A stretch of 53,457 nucleotides of DNA from an uncultured Lactobacillus sp. GTDB taxonomy: Bacteria; Bacillota; Bacilli; Lactobacillales; Lactobacillaceae. The stretch is taken from NCBI RefSeq assembly GCF_910589175.1, contig NZ_CAJURR010000016.1, positions 1-53,457 of the forward strand, written 5' to 3'. Positions within the stretch are counted from its first letter, which is position 1; every line of letters begins with the position of its first letter. Below, piece by piece: positions 1 to 10,015 of this stretch. The notes under the pieces are model-generated. The model was not told where the DNA came from and ran no database searches. It saw nothing but the letters and a program-made list of their open reading frames with translations. The translations under genes and the position numbers were made by a program.

Positions 1-539
1 TCATTTGCCTTATCACGTGGAACTTTTGCAATTTCATCAACGACATCCATACCATCAATTACTTGACCAAAAACTGTATGACGACCATCTAACCATGGGG
101 TTCCACCCTGTTTATATGCTTTCACAATTTCTTTTGGATAGCCAGCTGCATCCATTTCCTTAATCATTCGTTTAGGCACATTCTTATTTTGAACAATAAA
201 GAATTGACTACCATTAGTATTAGGACCAGAATTAGCCATGGAAAGTGCACCACGTAAGTTAAAGAGTTTATTTGAAAACTCATCTTCAAAAGGATGTCCC
301 CAGATACTCTCACCGCCAGTACCGTCACCCTTTGGATCACCACCTTGAATCATAAAGTCACTAATTACACGATGAAAAGTAGTATTATCATAGTAACCCT
401 TTTTAGCTAAACGAACGAAATTTTCTACAGTCATTGGAGCATCTTTTTCAAATAATTGAACTTTAATATCTCCATTATTAGTTTTAATTACTGCTTTTGG
501 ACCTTTTACATTTTCAAGGTCTAATTGTGGATATTCCAT
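1..539 (-). CDS. ppiB: Peptidyl-prolyl cis-trans isomerase, cyclophilin type (C-terminus outside the window)
   Basis: Cytoplasmic cyclophilin that isomerises peptidyl-proline bonds. The visible 179 residues start [13 protein letters not shown] and contain the family core: [15 protein letters not shown] near residues 54-68, with the catalytic Arg of FHRV, then [15 protein letters not shown], and later [14 protein letters not shown]. There is no signal peptide, which fits a cytosolic enzyme. The ATG at 537-539 is preceded by a strong AGGAGG, so the start is secure. The gene runs off the left edge of the window, so only the last few residues are missing. It is followed on the complementary side by the broken recQ, with no clear terminator seen between them. 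Confidence 0.93.
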   Translation of the reverse strand, partial: MEYPQLDLENVKGPKAVIKTNNGDIKVQLFEKDAPMTVENFVRLAKKGYYDNTTFHRVISDFMIQGGDPKGDGTGGESIWGHPFEDEFSNKLFNLRGALSMANSGPNTNGSQFFIVQNKNVPKRMIKEMDAAGYPKEIVKAYKQGGTPWLDGRHTVFGQVIDGMDVVDEIAKVPRDKAN

Positions 540-600
540 TTTAGTCCTCCTATTTTTAATCTGTTCTAGTCTATTCTACTATTTATTACTAGACACTTCA

Positions 601-2380
601 TTAATCTATTTCTTCTTTCAAATATTTTCTAATGGTATCAAGCATAATTTGCCCATATGCTTTTAATTTTGCTTGACCAACACCTGAAATATTCAAAAAG
701 TCTGTTTTTGTTTTAGGTTTTTGAAGTGCCATATCTCTTAATGATTTATCTGAAAAAATATAAAATGCCGGTATTCCTTGTTTTTTAGCTAACTCTAGAC
801 GTGTTTCCTTTAAACGCAAGAATAGATTATTTTCCTTTCCTGAAATTTTATTAGTAATTGGAATCGATTTTCTAACATTTTTTGAGATCTTTTGACTTAC
901 CTGCTTTTTATTATCTAAAACGTCCCATCCTAAATTAGTTACATGGACCACAGGATATTGACTATCTGTTAACTCCAAATAGTTATGGCTAATTAAATAA
1001 TGGATTAACTCTAGGGCAGCTTTCTTTCCCATCTTCAAACTACCATAATTTTTTAAATTAGATGCCCGAAGTTCTCGCATGCGCTGATTATTGGCGCCTG
1101 TAACTACATCAGCAACTACATTTTTGCCAAAACGTCCATCAAGTTCATAAATTGTTGAAATGATTTTTTTGCTTTCTGCAGTAATATCTTTTTCAATAAA
1201 TGTTCCCAAACAATTAGAACATTTGCCACATGGAGAGCAAGTCTGACCAAAATATCTGACGATATGTTGTATTGACGTACTTAGTAATTGCAGCTAATTT
1301 CTGATATTGAATTTTTTGGTATTCATCATCTAAATCAGATTGTTCAATAAACCAACGATATAGTCTAATATCTTTCGGGTGATAAATTAATATTCCTTCA
1401 CATGGCTCTCCGTCTCTGCCTGCTCTCCCGGCTTCTTGATAATATGATTCTAAGTTTGGAGTACTATTAGCGTGAATTACAAATCGAACATTTCTTTTAT
1501 CAATTCCCATACCAAAAGCATTTGTTGCAACAATCACTTGGACCTTATCGAATTGAAAGGCATCTTGTACATCGGCTCTTTCTTTATTAGATAGCCCAGC
1601 ATGATAACTCGCTGTTAAAATTCCATTTTGAGCTAAATAGTCAGTCAACTCTTCAACATTTTTTCTTGTACTCGCATACACAATCCCTGATTGATTGGGA
1701 TGCTTTTTAATATAATCTAAAAGATATAAGTTAGTATTTTTAGGATTATCTACTACCTTGAAGCTCAAATTTGGTCTTGCAAATGAAGTAATAACATAAT
1801 TTTCAGCCGGAATATTTAATTGATCTGCAATATCTTTCTGCACTGAAGGGGTTGCCGTTGCTGTTAAAGCTAAAATGTTAGGCTGGCTTTTAATTGACTT
1901 TACTCCCTCCATAATTTGGCGGTACGCAGGTCTAAAGTCATGGCCCCATTGAGAAATACAGTGGGCTTCATCGACTGCAACTAAAGAAATATCCAAAAAG
2001 TTTAATTGATAGCGAAAATAATCCATTACTAGCCGCTCAGGAGTTATGTATAAAAGTTTTATTTTTCCTTCATAGGCTTGTCTCAAGATTGGATTTACTT
2101 CTTCTTGAGGAGTTGCTGAATTTAAAGCAGCAGCATTAATACCATTTTGTTTTAGCGAATCTATCTGATCTTTCATTAAGGAAATTAAAGGAGATATTAC
2201 CAACGTTACACCAGGGTTAACCAATGCTGGTATCTGATAACACATTGACTTTCCTGCTCCAGTTGGCATTACAGCTAAAACATTTCTTCCTTTAAGAACT
2301 TGCTCAATAACTCGCTCTTGTCCAGGACGAAAAGTTGTATAACCAAAAACATTCTTTAGTACTTCTATTGATGATTTCAT
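601..2380 (-). pseudogene. recQ: ATP-dependent DNA helicase RecQ, frameshifted in the zinc-binding domain
   Basis: RecQ unwinds DNA in recombination and fork repair. The first open part (1214-2380, 388 residues) has Walker A MPTGAGKS, the DEAH box VAVDEAHCISQWG, the TATAT motif and QEAGRAGRDG. It ends in a false tail YRQIFWSDLLSMWQMF and stop. The second part (601-1209) carries the winged-helix region and an HRDC domain at its C-terminus. Reading the minus strand in the other frame across the joint gives QHIVRYFGQTCSPCGKCSNC, so the natural sequence should join YVNT to QHIVRYFG with about five residues between. Those residues, including the first zinc cysteine, are absent: a net deletion of roughly 14 nt plus a frame change. 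The helicase core could still be made, but without a zinc, winged-helix or HRDC part. A sequencing error is possible but less likely for a multi-base loss. Confidence 0.9.
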
Positions 2381-2390
2381 TTTCCTCTAC

Positions 2391-2427
2391 TAAATAAAAA
2401 AACAAGTATGAAAGGATCATACCTGTC
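2391..2427 (-). terminator. Rho-independent terminator of ppaC
   Basis: On the minus strand, ACAGGTATG pairs with CATACTTGT (one G-U) and is followed by a run of T. It lies 24 nt past the ppaC stop and just upstream of recQ. Confidence 0.8.
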
Positions 2428-2450
2428 TTTTTCTAAATTAAACCAAATAA

Positions 2451-3386
2451 TTAAGCTTCAAAAGCGTTAGTTAATGGAGGAACAACTTGTTTCTTTCTTG
2501 AAACAACGCCTGGTAATTTAACTTCTGAATCTGATAATTTAGCGTTAAATGCTTTTTCAAATTTAGCTTTTGATTCATCACTACCTACTACTAAAGCTTC
2601 TGAATCTGAGTCAAGGATGTTGGTAATTAAAAGCATAAACATATCGTAGCCTTCACGCTTAGAAGCTTCATCCATAGCCTTTAAGAATGCGTCTTTACGT
2701 TCTAAGGCTTCTGGTAAATCAACAACGTTAATTTGTGCTACACGAACGTTGCTACCATTTAATTCAAAACTCTTAGCATCTAAATCAATTAGGTCTTCTT
2801 CTGACTTGTCAGCAATATTAGTACCAGCTTTAAGCATCTTAAGACCATATTCCTTGTAGTCAACACCAGCAATATTTGCTAAAGATACCACAGCTTCTTT
2901 ATCTTGGTCAGTAGTAGTTGGTGACTTTAAGAGTAAAGTATCTGAGATAATAGCTGAAAGCATAATTCCTGCAATATCTTGTGGGATTTCAATTTCTTTT
3001 TCGTTGTACATTTGCCACATAATGGTACTGGTACAACCAACTGGAGCTGCACGGTAGTATAAAGGATCAGCAGTATTGAAGTTCATAATACGGTGGTGAT
3101 CAACTACATGAGTTACTTTAACCTTATCAATGTCAGAAACACTCTGTTGAGGTTCGTTATGGTCAACAAGCATAACTGCATCAACTTCATTTGAGGCAGT
3201 TTCAATAACGCGAGGTGCGGTAAAACCAAACTTATTTAAAGCATACTTAGTTTCATCATTAGCTTCACCTAAAGCAACAGCTTCGGTATCGTAACCTAAC
3301 TTATTTTGTAAGTATGAGTATGCAATTGCTGTTCCGATTGCATCTGTATCAGGATTTTGGTGACCAAAAATCAATTCTTTTGCCAT
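2451..3386 (-). CDS. ppaC: Manganese-dependent inorganic pyrophosphatase (DHH family)
   Basis: Family II pyrophosphatase that hydrolyses pyrophosphate to two phosphates in the cytosol and so pulls biosynthetic reactions forward. At 311 residues it has the usual length. The N-terminal metal site is [13 protein letters not shown] (residues 8-20), the DHH signature is [10 protein letters not shown] (about 94-103), and the C-terminal DHHA2 substrate-binding end is [14 protein letters not shown] with the basic SRKKQ motif. The ATG at 3386 has an AAGGAGC-type ribosome site just upstream. It stands alone between the LysR gene and recQ, each separated by a terminator. Identification is firm; manganese use is known for the family rather than seen here. 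Confidence 0.97.
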   Translation of the reverse strand: MAKELIFGHQNPDTDAIGTAIAYSYLQNKLGYDTEAVALGEANDETKYALNKFGFTAPRVIETASNEVDAVMLVDHNEPQQSVSDIDKVKVTHVVDHHRIMNFNTADPLYYRAAPVGCTSTIMWQMYNEKEIEIPQDIAGIMLSAIISDTLLLKSPTTTDQDKEAVVSLANIAGVDYKEYGLKMLKAGTNIADKSEEDLIDLDAKSFELNGSNVRVAQINVVDLPEALERKDAFLKAMDEASKREGYDMFMLLITNILDSDSEALVVGSDESKAKFEKAFNAKLSDSEVKLPGVVSRKKQVVPPLTNAFEA

Positions 3387-3465
3387 TATATAGAGCTCCT
3401 TTAAAATTATATCTACCTAATTATTTTAGATTAAAAGTTAAACTTAAGCAAATCTATCACGCATT

Positions 3466-3502
3466 AAAAAGGCATCCTTTTGCTATAAAAAGAATGCCTT
3501 AA
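3466..3502 (-). terminator. Rho-independent terminator of the LysR gene
   Basis: On the minus strand, AAGGCATTCTTTT and AAAAGGATGCCTT form a long stem followed by T residues. It begins 3 nt after the regulator's stop codon. Confidence 0.85.
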
Positions 3503-3504
3503 AA

Positions 3505-4458
3505 CTAAATATTAACTTTAATATCCTCTAGTCTACTATCATAATCTTTTTCTTCAATAAACTTATCCCACTCTTTTAGGAAGTTGACTAGTCGAGGTAT
3601 TTCACTCTTATTTTTACGATAAATAAAACAACTTTCAAAGTTTGTCTCACTCTTTGTCTTTACTGGAGATAATGTAATTTCAGCCTTGTGTGCCTTATAA
3701 AAACTCTTGGAGACATAGGTGTTATAGTCAGTTTGTTCAGCAAATTTGATTAATTGATACGGAGCAGTAAAGGTTACCGTAGTATTTAGTTCATTGTTTG
3801 GAAACTCACTAGCATAGAAACGACGAACAATTTGTGGTAAATAGTAGTCCTTAGGATAAGCAACCCATTTATGCTGAGTTGTTTTATTAAATTCATCTTC
3901 TGGATCGTGAGTTAAGAAAATAACTTCTTCAGGATAAATTTGTTTTGCCATATACTGTTTCATGTTCTTCACAGTTGAATTATGATCTGGCATGTAAAGA
4001 ACTGCTAAATCTAATTGATTATTATCTAGTCTATCCCAAAGTTCTGTCCTATTATAGAAACCCACATGTAATGTTATATCAGGATATTTATGGTTGAATT
4101 TAACTAAGAATTGATCAATTACTCTTGCTTCAATAGTAGATAATATTCCTAAAGAAATAGTTCCGGTATCTGATTTAGTGTATTGCTGAATACTGTCTAC
4201 AGCATTATTAACTGTTGAAAATAGTGCTTTTGCTGTCTCTTCCATCTTTAGGCCAGCATCAGTTAAATATAATTTTTTGCCCATTTGGCCAAATAATGGT
4301 GACCCAACTGCTCGTTCAAGTTTTTTAATTTGTTGCGTTAAGGCCGGCTGAGTAATACCTAAAATTTGAGCTGCTTGCGTATAACTCATATTATCAATTA
4401 ATTGAAGAAAGTAACGTAACGATTTCGCGGATAAAACCGCATCAGTATTTGTTTTCAT
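3505..4458 (-). CDS. LysR-family transcriptional regulator
   Basis: DNA-binding regulator of 317 residues, the usual LysR length. The winged helix-turn-helix lies near residues 12-70 (LRYFLQLIDNMSYTQAAQIL, then ITQPALTQQIKKLERAVG). It is followed by a two-lobed substrate-binding domain from about residue 98 (GTISLGILSTIEARVI) to the end. The sequence matches CynR/CysL-like activators in general layout but does not reveal the co-inducer. It is a single gene with its own terminator and about 240 nt of AT-rich upstream DNA. There is no divergent partner, so the target is not obvious from position. Confidence 0.92.
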   Translation of the reverse strand: MKTNTDAVLSAKSLRYFLQLIDNMSYTQAAQILGITQPALTQQIKKLERAVGSPLFGQMGKKLYLTDAGLKMEETAKALFSTVNNAVDSIQQYTKSDTGTISLGILSTIEARVIDQFLVKFNHKYPDITLHVGFYNRTELWDRLDNNQLDLAVLYMPDHNSTVKNMKQYMAKQIYPEEVIFLTHDPEDEFNKTTQHKWVAYPKDYYLPQIVRRFYASEFPNNELNTTVTFTAPYQLIKFAEQTDYNTYVSKSFYKAHKAEITLSPVKTKSETNFESCFIYRKNKSEIPRLVNFLKEWDKFIEEKDYDSRLEDIKVNI

Positions 4459-4652
4459 AATTGAATACCTCTTATATAAATTTGGAATAATAGCTAATGA
4501 ATAAGATTTTTAAATACAACTAATTATTTTCTGATAGTCCTTTATTAAAGCTTAATATTCATCTCACACTTTTTATAATAACACCTGTGCCAATAATAAT
4601 AAAAAATTTTGCATAAAATGCATACTATTTTCCTATAATTCTTATTTTAATA

Positions 4653-4694
4653 AAAAAACTAAGGATAACAGTTCAATCATTATCCTTAGTTTTT
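4653..4694 (-). terminator. Rho-independent terminator of parC
   Basis: AACTAAGGATAA pairs with TTATCCTTAGTT across an 11-nt loop, with T residues on the minus-strand 3' side. It sits directly after the parC stop. Confidence 0.88.
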
Positions 4695-4700
4695 AACTAA

Positions 4701-7181
4701 TTAAAATAAATCTTCAGTTTTATCTCTTCCATCTGCAATTGGTCGGCCAAGCGTTAACGAGACAGGAGTCCCATCTGTCATTGGGTCTAGTACAAAAGAT
4801 CCATTTGAATAGCGGTCGCCCAATGGGAATTCAGAAGTGTTAAGTTCAATATGACGATCACTAGAAGTATTCAGATGGAGAATATGATTTTCACCATAAC
4901 TACTGATTGCCATAATTCGATGAGGCTTAGTCTTAAGTTCACGTAGTACAAGGACACCTCGTTTTGCACGCGTAACTTTATTTATAAGGCTAAGTTTTAG
5001 TTGCTTAAACGCTCCCCGTTGAGTGATGATTCCAATCTTAATTAAATCAATATATTTAGGATCAGCTAAAACATAATTTACTATGTAGTCATCATCTTTA
5101 AGGTTAACGGATTTAACACCAACTGCTTTTGAGCCGGATGTAGGTATCTCACTAATATCAAATCTTACTGCATATGCTTGGTTAGTAATTAGAGTTATTT
5201 CTTGCTTACTATCAGGTTGAACTTGATCAATGCGGACAACTTTACTGTCATTACTCTTAAGCTTAATAGAAGTAATTGCACGAGACTTATATGTTCTAGT
5301 AGGTTGTAAATCTGCTAATGTAACTTGTTTAATATATCCATCGTTAGTAGCAATCAAAAAGTTTAAATTGGCCTTTAAATCATTAACTTCAAACACCCGA
5401 ATAATTTCTTCATCACTATCAAGACCAATTTCTTGAGACAGGTGCTGCCCTGTTTCTTTCCATTTTGTTTCAATTAATTCATGTACTGGACGATAAATTA
5501 GGTTTCCTTTATTAGTAAAAATATAAAGGTTATCCAAGGTAGACATTGTTTTTTCAAACACAACCTTATCACCAGCAGGCAATCCATTATCTTCATCATC
5601 GGTTGATTGGAATGAACGAAGAGATGAACGCTTCAAGTAGCCGTCTTTACTTACTAATACTCGTACATCTTCATCAGCTACTAGAGCTTTTTCATTAATT
5701 TCAATTTTAGCTGCTTTAGCAGTAATTTCTGTTCTTCTTGGTGAACCGAATTCTCTTTTTACCGCATTTAATTCTTTAACTACAACTCTTTCAAGAACCT
5801 TATTATCACTTAATATTTCATTGAACTTTTCGATTTTTTTATTTAAATCTGCTTGTTCCTTTTTAAGTTGGTTAACATCAGTATTAGTTAAACGGTATAA
5901 CTGCAAAGAAACTATAGCTTCCGCTTGATTATGAGTGAACTCATACTTAGAAATTAAATTCTTTTTAGCATCTTTTTTATCTTTAGAAGATCTAATAGTT
6001 TTGATTACTTGATCTAAAATATCTAAGGCATGAATAAGACCTTCAACTATTTCTAGACGCTGTTTAGCCTTCTTTAGATCAAATTCTGTTCTCTTAGTTA
6101 CAACATCTTTTTTATGTGCTAAATAAGAAGATAAAATACGCTTTAATCCAACTTGTACGGGAGTCATACGATCAATAGCAACCATATTGAAATTGTATGA
6201 AACTTGTAAGTCAGTGTTTTTAAATAGATAGTTCAAGATGTTTTGACTATCAGCACCCTTTTTAAGTTCGATTACAATTGAAAGGCCGTGACGATCAGTT
6301 TCATCTCTTACTTCTGAAATACCGTCAATTTCCTTATTTAAACGGATTTCGTCAATTTTCTTAACCATCATTGCTTTATTTACGCCGAAAGGTACTTCGG
6401 TTACAACTATTTGCTGACGATGGCCTTTAATTTCTTGAATTGTAGTCTTAGACCTAACTTGAATTCTTCCACGACCAGTTTCATAGGCCTCTTTAATGCC
6501 CTTAGTTCCTAGGACAATGCCACCTGTTGGAAAATCAGGTCCCTTAACAAATTTCATCAAATCATCTGTTGCAGCATCGGGATGCTTTAGCAGATAAACA
6601 GCTGCTTCAATAACCTCAGCAAGATTATGAGGTGGAATTTCAGTTGCGTATCCAGCTGAGATACCTGTTGATCCATTAACTAATAAGTTAGGAAAGTGAG
6701 CCGGTAAAACTGTTGGTTCATACTCTGTATCATCAAAGTTCAAAATCATTTGAATAGTTTCTTTATCAATATCTTGTAAAAGTAAATTAGAAATTTTACT
6801 TAAACGAGATTCGGTATAACGCATGGCTGCTGGACCATCCCCATCCATCGATCCATTATTACCGTGCATTTCGATTAAAGGTTCACGCATTTTCCAATCT
6901 TGCGATAAGTGAACCAAAGCCCCATAAATAGAACTGTCACCATGAGGGTGAAAGTTACCCATAACATTACCGACAGCTTTTGCCGCCTTCTTATAAGGCT
7001 TATCATATGTATTATTATCTTTATACATCGCATACAGAATACGACGTTGAACTGGTTTTAAGCCATCTCGAATATCTGGGAGAGCACGTTCTTGGATAAT
7101 ATATTTTGAATATCGTCCAAATCTTTCACCCATAACTTCTTCAAGAGGTAATTCCCTAATTTTTTCATTTGTTTGTGTCAT
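4701..7181 (-). CDS. parC: DNA topoisomerase IV subunit A
   Basis: Breakage-reunion subunit of topoisomerase IV, which decatenates daughter chromosomes and relaxes supercoils. The product has 826 residues. The start region ERFGRYSKYIIQERALPDIRDGLKPVQRRIL is typical of ParC. The quinolone-resistance region HPHGDSSIYGALV is near residue 77, and the catalytic tyrosine is in AAMRYTESRL near residue 120. The C-terminal half is the beta-pinwheel DNA-wrapping domain (for example KDGYLKRSSLRSF and TQRGAFKQLKLS). The serine of HPHGDSS and the following acidic site are present in wild-type form. It is 16 nt downstream of parE and shares its transcript. ParC rather than GyrA is chosen because the neighbour is ParE-like and because of the parE-parC-plsY arrangement. 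Confidence 0.96.
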   Translation of the reverse strand: MTQTNEKIRELPLEEVMGERFGRYSKYIIQERALPDIRDGLKPVQRRILYAMYKDNNTYDKPYKKAAKAVGNVMGNFHPHGDSSIYGALVHLSQDWKMREPLIEMHGNNGSMDGDGPAAMRYTESRLSKISNLLLQDIDKETIQMILNFDDTEYEPTVLPAHFPNLLVNGSTGISAGYATEIPPHNLAEVIEAAVYLLKHPDAATDDLMKFVKGPDFPTGGIVLGTKGIKEAYETGRGRIQVRSKTTIQEIKGHRQQIVVTEVPFGVNKAMMVKKIDEIRLNKEIDGISEVRDETDRHGLSIVIELKKGADSQNILNYLFKNTDLQVSYNFNMVAIDRMTPVQVGLKRILSSYLAHKKDVVTKRTEFDLKKAKQRLEIVEGLIHALDILDQVIKTIRSSKDKKDAKKNLISKYEFTHNQAEAIVSLQLYRLTNTDVNQLKKEQADLNKKIEKFNEILSDNKVLERVVVKELNAVKREFGSPRRTEITAKAAKIEINEKALVADEDVRVLVSKDGYLKRSSLRSFQSTDDEDNGLPAGDKVVFEKTMSTLDNLYIFTNKGNLIYRPVHELIETKWKETGQHLSQEIGLDSDEEIIRVFEVNDLKANLNFLIATNDGYIKQVTLADLQPTRTYKSRAITSIKLKSNDSKVVRIDQVQPDSKQEITLITNQAYAVRFDISEIPTSGSKAVGVKSVNLKDDDYIVNYVLADPKYIDLIKIGIITQRGAFKQLKLSLINKVTRAKRGVLVLRELKTKPHRIMAISSYGENHILHLNTSSDRHIELNTSEFPLGDRYSNGSFVLDPMTDGTPVSLTLGRPIADGRDKTEDLF

Positions 7182-7197
7182 TTAAAAATATAACCTC

Positions 7198-9156
7198 TTA
7201 ATCTCTACTTGTTTCTAGAATTGATCCGTCTTCACCCATACGGAATTTAACGTTTTCATCAATCCATTTTCTTCTAGGAGCCACTTTATCTCCCATTAAG
7301 GTTGTTACACGCTTTTCAGCAAGTTGAGCATCGTCAATCTTAACTCTAATTAAGGTACGAGTTTCAGGATTCATAGTTGTTTCCCATAATTGATCAGCAT
7401 TCATTTCACCTAAACCTTTGAAACGCTGCAAAGCAAAACCCTTACCCATGTCTTTAGAGTCTTCGCTCAATTCTTCATCAGTCCAAGCATATTTAATCTT
7501 GGCTTTTGCTCCGTTACCTTTTTGTAATTTGTATAAAGGAGGCAGAGCAATATACACACGACCCGCTTCAACCATTGGACGCATATATCTGTAAAAGAAA
7601 GTTAAAAGCAAAATTTGAATATGGGCACCATCAGTATCCGCATCTGTCATGATGATGATTTTATCGTAATTTGCATCCTTAATCTGAAAATCTGACCCAA
7701 CACCTGCACCAATAGTATGGATCATGGTATTGATTTCTTCATTTTTAAAGATATCTTGTAACTTAGCTTTTTGTGTATTTAAGACCTTGCCTCGTAATGG
7801 CAAAATAGCTTGGAACTTTCTATCTCTTCCTTGTTTTGCGGAACCACCGGCTGAGTCCCCTTCGACTAGGAATAACTCATTTTTCTTTGGATTACGTGAT
7901 TGAGCAGGAGTTAATTTTCCTGAAAGAATCTCCTTCTTTCGTCTCTTTTTACCACTTCTGCTTTCATCTCTGGCCTTTTTAGCAGCTTCACGTGCATCCC
8001 TTGCTTTTTGTGCTTTCTGAACTAAGCTTTGAGCAAATTCTCCGTTTTCCATTAAATAGTATGAAAGCTGTTCATAAACAATGCTGTCCACAACACTTCT
8101 AGCTTGCGGAGTCCCAAGTTTTCCCTTAGTCTGTCCTTCAAATTCTAGTAATTCTTCTGGAATCTTCACAGATAAGACTGCACTTAAGCCTTCACGATAA
8201 TCACTACCTTCTAGACCCTTATCCTTGTTCTTTAAAAGCCCTTGCTTTTTAGCGTAATCATTAAAAGCTTTTGTAAACCCACTACGTGCCCCAGCTTCAT
8301 GACTACCACCATCAGCTGTACGAACATTATTTACAAATGAAACAAAGTTTTCGGAATATCCATCATTGTATTGGCCTGAAAATTCAACTTCAATTCCATT
8401 TTGTTTACCAGAAAAGTAAAAAACATCTCCCATTGTATCTTTGTCTTCGTTTAAATAAGATACAAATGACTTAATTCCATCTTCATATAGAAACTCATCA
8501 TGATGTTCTGGTTCTCGTTCATCAGTTAGTGTGAACTTAACACCTTTTAATAGAAACGCTGACTCACGAATTCGTTCTTGAATGGTTTCGTAATTATATG
8601 TGGTAGTAGAAAAAATAGTTGGATCTGGTTTAAAAGTAATAGTAGTACCATTTTTATCCTTAGTCTTGCCTAAATGCTTAAGCGTACCAATTGGATGACC
8701 ACCATTTTCAAATTCTTCTTCATATGCTTGACCGTCTCTGACTACTCTTACTTTTAAGTAAGAAGATAGTGCATTTACAACAGAAGAACCTACTCCATGT
8801 AAACCACCAGAAGTTTGATAATTCTTTTCGGTAAACTTACCACCTGCATGTAACACAGTAAGGATAACTTCAATAGTTGGAATTCCTGATTCATGCATTC
8901 CTGTTGGCATTCCACGTCCAAAATCTTGAACCGTAACTGAGTTATCTTTATGAATAGTTACATTGATTTCTTTACCATAACCAGCCATTGCTTCGTCAAC
9001 TGAGTTATCAACGATTTCATAAATCAAGTGATTTAATCCATGCCGATCAGTTGAACCGATATACATTCCTGGACGTTTTCTTACTGCCTCTAGTCCATGA
9101 AGAATCTGAATCGAAGAATCATCATATGAACTGGTAGTTTTATTTGCTTTAGCCAA
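7198..9156 (-). CDS. parE: DNA topoisomerase IV subunit B
   Basis: ATPase subunit of topoisomerase IV. The GHKL ATP site is visible early (YEIVDNSVDEAMAG, then VQDFGRGMPTG, then GGLHGVGSSVVNALS). The Toprim domain has VEGDSAGGSAKQGRD and MTDADTDGAHI, and the end has RFKGLGEMNADQLWETTM. I choose the TTG at 9154-9156 (652 residues, LAKANKTTSSY) because GGAGG lies 6 nt upstream of it. A second in-frame TTG at 9181-9183 would add nine residues but has no ribosome site. TTG is therefore the start either way. parC follows after 16 nt. The divergent plsY starts about 100 bp away across an inverted repeat. Confidence 0.95.
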   Translation of the reverse strand: MAKANKTTSSYDDSSIQILHGLEAVRKRPGMYIGSTDRHGLNHLIYEIVDNSVDEAMAGYGKEINVTIHKDNSVTVQDFGRGMPTGMHESGIPTIEVILTVLHAGGKFTEKNYQTSGGLHGVGSSVVNALSSYLKVRVVRDGQAYEEEFENGGHPIGTLKHLGKTKDKNGTTITFKPDPTIFSTTTYNYETIQERIRESAFLLKGVKFTLTDEREPEHHDEFLYEDGIKSFVSYLNEDKDTMGDVFYFSGKQNGIEVEFSGQYNDGYSENFVSFVNNVRTADGGSHEAGARSGFTKAFNDYAKKQGLLKNKDKGLEGSDYREGLSAVLSVKIPEELLEFEGQTKGKLGTPQARSVVDSIVYEQLSYYLMENGEFAQSLVQKAQKARDAREAAKKARDESRSGKKRRKKEILSGKLTPAQSRNPKKNELFLVEGDSAGGSAKQGRDRKFQAILPLRGKVLNTQKAKLQDIFKNEEINTMIHTIGAGVGSDFQIKDANYDKIIIMTDADTDGAHIQILLLTFFYRYMRPMVEAGRVYIALPPLYKLQKGNGAKAKIKYAWTDEELSEDSKDMGKGFALQRFKGLGEMNADQLWETTMNPETRTLIRVKIDDAQLAEKRVTTLMGDKVAPRRKWIDENVKFRMGEDGSILETSRD

Positions 9157-9189
9157 ATAAATGCCTCCATTTTTAACAGACAATCAAAA

Positions 9190-9248
9190 TCAACCCCACA
9201 GCTATTATAATCTTTGTTAAAATAGCTTTAGATTTTAAATGGGGTTGA
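9190..9248. promoter_or_regulatory. Nested inverted repeat between parE and plsY
   Basis: The outer arms TCAACCCCA (9190-9198) and TGGGGTTGA (9240-9248) are perfectly complementary. Inside them AGCTATT (9200-9206) matches AATAGCT (9221-9227). The core holds ATTATAAT, which offers a -10-like hexamer on both strands. It could be a shared operator or promoter dyad; no regulator is known from the sequence, and clear -35 elements were not found. Confidence 0.45.
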
Positions 9249-9255
9249 AAAGTGA

Positions 9256-9912
9256 ATGTCTACGTTGAATTATTTACTAATTTTTATTTTAGCATACTTG
9301 ATTGGATCCTTTCCCACAGGTGTGTTAGTCGGAAAGATATTTTTTCATGAAGATATAAGAAATTTTGGATCAGGAAATATTGGTACAACCAACTCGTTCA
9401 GAGTAATGGGACCTGTAGCAGGCAGTGCAGTTTTAGTCATTGATGTATTAAAAGGTACACTTGCAACAGATTTACCATTAATTTTCCATCTAAAGGGACC
9501 AAAGTACTTATTATTAATTGCTGGTGCCTGTGCTATTCTAGGTCACACCTTTTCCATCTTTCTAAAGTTTAAGGGAGGAAAAGCGGTAGCAACTAGCGCT
9601 GGCGTCTTTCTTGGTTACAATTTAAAGTTCTTTGGACTATGTGCCTTAGTATTTTTACCAATGCTATTTATTACCTCATATGTAAGTTTATCAAGCTTGG
9701 TTTCAATAGTTATCATCTTCATTTGTTCCTTCTGGTTTCACGATATCTTTCTTACAATCATTACTGGAATTATGATGATCTTGCTCTTTGTAAGACACCG
9801 CTCCAATATCAAGCGCCTAATTAACCATGAAGAAAATATCGTTCCTTTTGGCCTATGGTATTGGTACAAAAAGTCTCATGGATTACTAAAAAAGAATGCT
9901 AAAAATAAATAA
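9256..9912 (+). CDS. plsY: Glycerol-3-phosphate acyltransferase PlsY
   Basis: Membrane acyltransferase that moves an acyl group from acyl-phosphate to glycerol-3-phosphate, the first step of phospholipid synthesis. The 218 residues form about five hydrophobic segments (residues 5-25, 55-75, 85-105, 120-150, 155-175). The conserved cytoplasmic motifs are present: GSGNIGTTNSFRVMG (about 38-52), a glycine-rich FKGGKAVATSAGV (about 107-119) and VRHRSNIKRL near residues 180-190. ATG at 9256 is weakly served by GGGGTTGAAAAG upstream. It is divergent from parE-parC, an arrangement often seen in lactic acid bacteria, and ends in its own terminator. Confidence 0.95.
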   Translation: MSTLNYLLIFILAYLIGSFPTGVLVGKIFFHEDIRNFGSGNIGTTNSFRVMGPVAGSAVLVIDVLKGTLATDLPLIFHLKGPKYLLLIAGACAILGHTFSIFLKFKGGKAVATSAGVFLGYNLKFFGLCALVFLPMLFITSYVSLSSLVSIVIIFICSFWFHDIFLTIITGIMMILLFVRHRSNIKRLINHEENIVPFGLWYWYKKSHGLLKKNAKNK

Positions 9913-9918
9913 TCAGAA

Positions 9919-9959
9919 CAAAAGACTGTTTAGGGCAAACTCCTCAACAGTCTTTTTTC
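9919..9959 (+). terminator. Rho-independent terminator of plsY
   Basis: AAAAGACTGTT pairs with AACAGTCTTTT across a 15-nt loop and is followed by T residues, 7 nt past the plsY stop. Confidence 0.88.
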
Positions 9960-10015
9960 ATAAGTATTATACTTTATTTGAACAAATGTTCGCAAGATGC
10001 AATTTTAGCATCTAA

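Noticed and set aside
555..600. GTCTA/TAGAC pair downstream of the recQ frame
   Set aside because: Too short and without a T-run to call a terminator.
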